From Veronia nyctiphanis (lineage in GTDB: Bacteria > Pseudomonadota > Gammaproteobacteria > Enterobacterales > Vibrionaceae), in assembly GCF_004116385.1 (NCBI RefSeq), contig NZ_PEIB01000002.1:310001-374000 (forward strand): a DNA stretch of 64,000 bases, in the 5' to 3' direction. Of this stretch, positions 58,903-64,000 are shown piece after piece; the first letter of the stretch is position 1, and each line of letters opens with the position of its first letter. The translations under genes and the position numbers were made by a program. The notes under the pieces are model-generated. The model worked only from the letters and a program-made list of their open reading frames with translations. It did no database searches and was not told where the DNA came from.

Positions 58903-61128
58903 GTGAGCCGAATCTCTAGCACATTAGCCAATTACGCGGGCATTCAAACAGTTACCTGTGTTTTTGTAGCACTCATGTTTCTGACTGAGGATGTACGCGA
59001 ATTACAGAGTGTTATCATTCTGCAATCCATCGTTTTCTGTTTACTTTTTTCTGTATTTTTCATTCAGTACAAGCGCTTAAGTCATGACATTTGGTTAGTC
59101 ATATCTGGCTGGCTATTTTTGACAACACATATCATGTGGTGGGTCATTACCAATGGGCTTTTTCCAATTGACCCAACCGTTATTCATCTCTCCCAACTGA
59201 TTGCGATTTTGGCGTCCTTTGTTTTTTTCTATATAGAGAGTTCGACCATTGAACGCCTGTTTTCTGTAAAAGGCTTTCTGACTGATTTGTTCTTCATTAT
59301 GACGGCTATCTGCATCACGCTGACAATTGTTTTTAATAATGAAGTATCAGTATTTTTGAAGAGTGAAACAGGTGATGGCCTTATTGTTATCTTCACTTTT
59401 ATGTTGACGACAATATTCGTTTTGTCGGGGTGCTTTGCACTGATAGGTAGGTTATCGTCAAGTAGGATAAGTTTTTTGTATGTTGGTATGGCGATAACGA
59501 CGCTGATACATACTTTCTGCCTCGCCTACCCCTATCTTTTTGGTCAACCAGAGGACATAAAAACCCTTCATTTGATCAGTTTCGTTGTACTCAGCCAATG
59601 CTGTGCTTTTGTTTCTATATTTTTGTTTCAACAAAATCGCTATTCGCAAATTAAATCAGTTCGCAGAAACAAGCTCGACGTTGCCCTTTACATGTCAATC
59701 TGCACGCTTGCTGTGTCTGTCCCTTCGGGTATGCTAATCAATTTTCTGACTGGTGTTTCACAGCCAAACCCGCAAATGCTAATGCTGACGATCGCTCTTT
59801 GCATGTTTTTTATGTCAATGCGATTTATCGAGTTGATAGCGACAATTACACGGGCCAGAAATCGTTATTTTTTAGATGCTCACTATGACCCCCTGACGAA
59901 GGTCTACAACAGAAGAGGGTTACTCTTCTCATTGGAGAACTCTCCCTTTGATGGACTGGCTATCTTCTGTGTCGACATAGATGACTTCAAATCTATCAAT
60001 GACGAGTACGGGCATATCGTTGGCGACAAACTGTTGGTTGAAATAGCGATCATCCTTAAAGAGGTAATAAGCCACCTGCCACCCGAACAGGAAGACAAAA
60101 TATTTATTGCAAGAATGGGGGGCGATGAATTTCTTGTTGCCATTACAAGTGATGACATCGATGTCGAAACGCTCGCTGAGTGCTGCCATTCCAAGCTAAA
60201 GGGATGGATTGAAGTCGATGGTGTTAAACTCTATTCCTCAGCCAGCTTCGGTGTCAGTCTGTGGCATCCTTCATCAAAGTTCGAACAAGTATTCAGAGCG
60301 GCTGACATTGCCATGTATCAGGCCAAAAAAAGCCGACGAGGTATACTCAATGAAAAACAAATCCAACTTACCAATATCCAATCACGGCAGTCTAAACGAG
60401 AGGTACTGCACAATGCGCTCTCTAACGGTCAGTTGACCGCATATAGTCAACCTATCTGTGAAATCAGCACTGGGAAGATCGTTGGCGTAGAGGTGTTGGC
60501 GAGAATAAATTTAGACAGTGGTCATCTGCTATCACCCGCCAATTTTATTGAATTAGTTTACGAAGGTGGTTTGGAAAACACCTTCACTGAACTACTTCTT
60601 GAGCAAATACCTGCCGCAGCCGCTGAATCACGAAAATTAAAAATCGCCATCAACACTCCCCCGCAACTGATATCTACCATTCATCAGGCTAAGTGGCTTA
60701 ACCAAAAAATCATTGACGTCGGTCTCTCTCCCGAAAATACCACACTGGAGATCATAGAGCTTTCAATTGAGAACGATGAAACATCGGCATCAGTGACGTG
60801 GCTCAAAACGCAGGGCTATACCATCGCACTCGATGATTTTGGCGTGGGTTTTTCAAATCTCGCGCGCTTGGGAAACCTGCCTATAGACATCGTCAAACTG
60901 GATAAATCACTACTCAGTATTACAGACGCCAAAGCAAAATTACTGGCACAACAAACCACCGAAATGGCTCATCAAATGGGCATGAAAGTTACAGCCGAGG
61001 GCATTGAAACCAGAGAGCAGTTTGATTTTGCGAAGCAAATTGGCGTTGAGTATATTCAGGGGTATTACATAGGGCGCCCTCAAGCTATGCAATTTCAACT
61101 TAGCCAGCTTAATGAGATTCTGGTCTGA
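58903..61128 (+). CDS. Membrane GGDEF-EAL c-di-GMP signalling protein
   Basis: A 741-residue protein: about eight N-terminal membrane helices (residues 15-305), a GGDEF domain with an intact GGDEF at 406-410, and an EAL domain with EVL at 530-532, DDFG at 644-647, and AEGIE later. The GGDEF has no RxxD inhibitory site. An EVL in place of EAL is seen in active phosphodiesterases, so both activities are possible. The start is GTG at 58903; an ATG 13 bases earlier is out of frame and stops at once. It is monocistronic, preceded by 270 AT-rich bases. Confidence 0.87.
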   Translation: MSRISSTLANYAGIQTVTCVFVALMFLTEDVRELQSVIILQSIVFCLLFSVFFIQYKRLSHDIWLVISGWLFLTTHIMWWVITNGLFPIDPTVIHLSQLIAILASFVFFYIESSTIERLFSVKGFLTDLFFIMTAICITLTIVFNNEVSVFLKSETGDGLIVIFTFMLTTIFVLSGCFALIGRLSSSRISFLYVGMAITTLIHTFCLAYPYLFGQPEDIKTLHLISFVVLSQCCAFVSIFLFQQNRYSQIKSVRRNKLDVALYMSICTLAVSVPSGMLINFLTGVSQPNPQMLMLTIALCMFFMSMRFIELIATITRARNRYFLDAHYDPLTKVYNRRGLLFSLENSPFDGLAIFCVDIDDFKSINDEYGHIVGDKLLVEIAIILKEVISHLPPEQEDKIFIARMGGDEFLVAITSDDIDVETLAECCHSKLKGWIEVDGVKLYSSASFGVSLWHPSSKFEQVFRAADIAMYQAKKSRRGILNEKQIQLTNIQSRQSKREVLHNALSNGQLTAYSQPICEISTGKIVGVEVLARINLDSGHLLSPANFIELVYEGGLENTFTELLLEQIPAAAAESRKLKIAINTPPQLISTIHQAKWLNQKIIDVGLSPENTTLEIIELSIENDETSASVTWLKTQGYTIALDDFGVGFSNLARLGNLPIDIVKLDKSLLSITDAKAKLLAQQTTEMAHQMGMKVTAEGIETREQFDFAKQIGVEYIQGYYIGRPQAMQFQLSQLNEILV

Positions 61129-61395
61129 TCCTTAACTTATTTTGATCATCTACGCGAGTTCTTGGTAAACATATCGGGCCCTTGAGACTGAACGAGAGCC
61201 CTCTACGCCAGTCAGCTACCCACATTGATAGTGAATGTGTTGCTCACAACTTAAAATTTCTGGTTCTGTTGGTAATTAAAAACCGCAAACGTAGAGTCTG
61301 CACTTGGTTCCACTTTATGAAAAGAAGCTTTGAGTAGATACTAAAATCACGCTCTACTGTGTCCCCCCTTTCTACGCGATTTTTGAGGTTACTTG

Positions 61396-61962
61396 ATGGA
61401 TGTCATTGTAATATTTGGGCCTCCAGCAGTAGGTAAAATGACGGTGGGTATGGCGCTCGCTGAACAAACAGGTTACCGACTTTTCCACAACCACATGACT
61501 CTTGAGTTGGTTAACAACTTCTTCGAGTTTGAAGACCCTGAATTCTGGCCTTTGGTCCGTCAAATCAGGGAACAACTGTTTGCAGCCATTAAGCATAGCG
61601 ATATGAAGGGCCTCATCTACACCTTTGTGTGGGCATTGGATGAAGAGAAAGATCGCCAGTCTCTTGAAAAATATTGCGCGGCTATGGGCGTGTCAGTGGA
61701 AAACGTCTTATTTGTTGAGCTTACCGCAGATACCTATACCAGGCTGAACCGTAACAAAACCGAGCTTCGCTTGGCTGAAAAGAAATCGAAGAATAACCTT
61801 GAGAAATCTGAAGCTAACTTGCTGGATTTTGACAATAAACATCAGATGAATTCAGCCGACGACTTTATATATCCGAACCATATCAAAATAGATAACTCTG
61901 ACCTCAGCCCTCAGCAAACTGCCGAGAAAATCGCGCTACACTTTGAACTACCACGTAAATAA
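61396..61962 (+). CDS. P-loop kinase-like protein
   Basis: A 188-residue protein with a P-loop near the start (IFGPPAVGKMTVG, GxxxxGKxT), a Walker B-like YTFVWALDEE, and an R-rich lid (NRNKTELRLAEKKSKNNL). It resembles shikimate or adenylate-type kinases of unassigned substrate. ATG 61396 is preferred to the TTG just before it; GAGG lies upstream. It precedes the acyltransferase gene by 12 bases. Confidence 0.7.
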   Translation: MDVIVIFGPPAVGKMTVGMALAEQTGYRLFHNHMTLELVNNFFEFEDPEFWPLVRQIREQLFAAIKHSDMKGLIYTFVWALDEEKDRQSLEKYCAAMGVSVENVLFVELTADTYTRLNRNKTELRLAEKKSKNNLEKSEANLLDFDNKHQMNSADDFIYPNHIKIDNSDLSPQQTAEKIALHFELPRK

Positions 61963-61974
61963 CGTTTCTTTCTA

Positions 61975-62996
61975 ATGGTTAAAGACAAGCCGGAACGACG
62001 CTACGACCTCGATTGGTTGCGAGTCATTGCCGTACTTTTGCTGATCGTTTATCACTGTGCCATCGCATTTCAGCCCTGGGCGCACAAGATTTCGTTTATT
62101 CAGAATGTAGAACTGATGGAGGGGCTCTGGACGGCAATGGAAGCTATGAATATATGGCGTATCCCACTGATCTTCGTCATCTCTGGTTTTGCATTCGCCA
62201 GCGCCATGAGAGCAAGATCTGTAAAAGAAGCACTGATTGAGAGAACGACAAGAATTTTAGTGCCTGCCGTTTTTTGTTCCTTGTTATTGGTTCCGTTGCA
62301 ATTTTTCGTTTTTCAGCACTACGAAAATATACCGCTTAGCTACCATGCAGAGCCTTCCTACACATGGTTTCTACTCAATATCTTTGTGTATGTATTACTG
62401 ACCGTTACCCCGCTACACTGGCTCAAGAATAAAAATGAATTACCTGCCATGCCTACGTTACTTTCGTTGCCTGCACTATTCGTGCTGGAGGCGATATTTG
62501 TCACTCCAGAGATGTACGCCAATTTCTATATGACGATGCACGGCTTATATTGGGCTTTGCCGCATTTATTTTTGGTATCTTAATGGCTAAATCAACCTAC
62601 CAAAGTTGGTACAGCTTGAGCTTATTATTTCCATTATTTATGGTGACAGCGGCTGGTCTATATATCGCCCGAGTGAAGGGGTTTACAATCGCGACAGCGC
62701 CAATTCTCACCGCTGTCGAAGCAAGTCTATGGATTCTTTCAGCACTGGGAACGGGGCACCGCTACCTCAATAAACCCAATCGCTGGCTTCCTATGTTAAG
62801 TCAGTCAGTTTACCCCGTTTACCTTGTTCATATGCTTATTCTGTTCTTACTGAGTACTCTGTTGCTACCGCTCAGTGTTGAAGCAGGAGTTAAGTTTGTC
62901 TTGCTCACAACAATGACATTCTTACTCAGTTTTAGCGCATATTTGGTGCTAAAAAGGCTTCCCGTCGTTCTATTATTCTTCGGGGTAAAATACTAA
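61975..62996 (+). CDS. Acyltransferase 3 family membrane protein (frameshifted)
   Basis: A membrane protein of about 340 residues with ten or so helices, beginning RRYDLDWLRVIAVLLLIVYHC as in acyltransferase-3 (OpgC/NodX) proteins, where the RxxxxD and H residues are conserved. The frame ends early; it continues if TT at 62550-62551 is TTT, giving GLYLGFAAFIFGILMA. Substrates of the family are sugars or glucans. It may be translated with the upstream kinase-like gene. Confidence 0.78.
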
Positions 62997-63001
62997 AGAA
63001 A

Positions 63002-63451
63002 TCAGTCGCGCTCATCACGAGTCACGACAGCGAGAATAGGAAACTGACTGCTTCCAAAATCGGCAATTACGATAAACTCTTCTCGTGCGTCGACGTCTTC
63101 ACGAATGCTTCTCGGGTAACGTGTACTCTGATCAGCCATGACAGCCGTAATATGTTTTTCCTCAAAAACATGCCGAATGCTGTCTGTGTTTTTTATCGTC
63201 AACTGCACATACCTTTCCCCACACTCGTTACTCATCAAAGTACCACTCACAACTTTAAAGTAACCAGCAAGAGGTTTTTCCCAGCTGTTCTCCCGAAACG
63301 AGGTGTTATTTTGTAAGGTACCTTCATATTCAAGTTTGCTGTTGCAGGTCGCGAAAGAAGGGCTGGACAACAGCATCATGCTGAAAACCAACAGTGAAGA
63401 TACGCCTTTTCGATAACTGATGCGGGTTGATTTCTTAATAATTAACTCCAC
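63002..63451 (-). CDS. Secreted hypothetical protein
   Basis: A 149-residue protein with a basic N-terminus, a hydrophobic core (VSSLLVFSMMLLSS) and a likely cleavage site after SFA, then a mature part with two cysteines (TCNSKLEYEG, SNECGERYV) that may form a disulfide. No family is recognised. The start codon is GTG at 63451 with weak upstream support. It converges on the acyltransferase gene. Confidence 0.55.
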   Translation of the reverse strand: MELIIKKSTRISYRKGVSSLLVFSMMLLSSPSFATCNSKLEYEGTLQNNTSFRENSWEKPLAGYFKVVSGTLMSNECGERYVQLTIKNTDSIRHVFEEKHITAVMADQSTRYPRSIREDVDAREEFIVIADFGSSQFPILAVVTRDERD

Positions 63452-63673
63452 GAAAACATTAATAGAACAGTGTTTCTAATGCGTCAGAGAGATTAACATT
63501 AAAGCAGACAATAAAAAATTCCTCTCTTCAAGTAGCGCACAGTTTGGCGGGTAAACCTTGGTTTATCAGTGACGCAACTCGAGGAAGTTCATCCTCCCCA
63601 GATGAATGAGTAACGCTAACGCTACACTCTCATTCGGATGATGAGTCGCTAAGTTGACGCAAAAAGAGAGATA

Positions 63674-64000
63674 ATGAAAGCCAATATTTACGCTGAACGT
63701 GTGTTTTTAAGGCAATTAACAGCAGACGATACAGATGATTTGATGAAAACCTATGGCAACCCCCTCACCATGGAGTTTGGTTCAGATCCGGTTTTCACCT
63801 CAACAGCCATGGTCTCGCAACTGCTAAAAAGTATGGAGAACTTTGCGCAAAACCATGCATCTTACGAATGGGGAATCGTTACCCAAGATACCGGAGAAGT
63901 CATTGGTACTTGTGGTTTTCATAGTTTCTCGCCCTGCCGGACCGAGTGTGAAGTGGGTTGTTTATTGAATTCTGAATTTTGGCGACAAGGATATATGTCC
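63674..64000 (+). CDS. GNAT (RimJ/RimL-type) acetyltransferase, N-terminal part cut by window edge
   Basis: ATG 63674 follows GAGAG and opens a frame to the right edge, 109 residues so far: AERVFLRQLTADDTDDLMK as in RimL-like enzymes, then EWGIVTQDTGEVIGTCGF and the start of CEVGCLLNSEFWRQGYM, which leads into the acetyl-CoA loop. The C-terminal third lies outside. Confidence 0.78.
   Translation, partial: MKANIYAERVFLRQLTADDTDDLMKTYGNPLTMEFGSDPVFTSTAMVSQLLKSMENFAQNHASYEWGIVTQDTGEVIGTCGFHSFSPCRTECEVGCLLNSEFWRQGYMS

Noticed and set aside
58890-58920. ATG at 58890 as the start of the GGDEF-EAL gene
   Set aside because: It is out of frame and reaches a stop after nine codons; the GTG at 58903 opens the long frame.

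Overview
The window looks like a stretch of a marine Vibrionaceae-type gammaproteobacterial genome, probably a secondary chromosome. The grounds are deaD, rnb, sseA, a DUF3010 gene, HD-GYP and GGDEF/EAL proteins and a proteobacterial dedicated sortase (Pds) signalling module lying together on one replicon. This placement is an inference from family knowledge; the genus cannot be fixed from the sequence alone. I see no tRNA, rRNA, insertion sequence, prophage or CRISPR array.

Layout. 1-9.3 kb: viaA (cut by the window edge) and ravA, sseA, an HD-GYP phosphodiesterase, a DUF3010 gene, ogt, a TM2/YidD/DUF4177 operon, and a second murA-like gene followed by an acetyltransferase. 9.3-14.1 kb: a PdsO-like OmpA protein, a response regulator and a large histidine kinase of the Pds sortase system, with no sortase or sortase target in the window. 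14.2-25.7 kb: GST, methyltransferase, cupin, deaD, rnb, a GlgX-type debranching enzyme, a DUF1127-like small protein, a LysR regulator and an NlpC/P60 lipoprotein. 25.7-30.3 kb: accessory genes, namely a degenerate carbon-nitrogen hydrolase-like gene, an AT-rich gene-free stretch of about 890 bases, a glycine-rich hydrophobic protein of unknown function, ada, a DUF6151-like protein, an NTF2-like protein and a tiny membrane protein.

30.4-55.4 kb is dominated by inositol catabolism in two blocks. Block A (30.4-37.9 kb) has a TauE-like exporter, iolA, an iolC fused to a DUF2090 domain, a divergent RpiR-family regulator, iolG and iolB. Block B (42.8-55.4 kb) has a LacI-family regulator, a sugar ABC importer (binding protein, ATPase, permease), iolE, and then divergently iolD, an iolG paralogue, a second iolC, a second iolB, an iolJ-type aldolase and another iolG paralogue. 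Import, oxidation (IolG), dehydration (IolE), ring opening (IolD), isomerisation (IolB), phosphorylation (IolC), aldol cleavage (IolJ or DUF2090) and semialdehyde oxidation (IolA) are all present, so the pathway is complete if the reading frames are intact. Two different palindromic operator types match the two regulators. Between the blocks lie a serine hydrolase, a small membrane protein, and a LacI regulator divergent from a PhyH-type dioxygenase.

55.5-64 kb: NUDIX, GNAT, gamma-glutamylcyclotransferase-like, Cof-type HAD phosphatase, a small membrane protein, a GGDEF-EAL protein, a P-loop kinase-like protein, an acyltransferase-3 family protein, a secreted protein and a partial GNAT at the right edge.

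A key property of this sequence is that about twenty genes, including the housekeeping gene rnb, are broken by frameshifts. Each can be repaired by restoring one base (two in a few genes) to a run of identical bases, and none clearly needs a base removed. This points to sequencing or assembly deletions rather than biological decay. I annotate such genes over their full reconstructed span and give the position of each shift.
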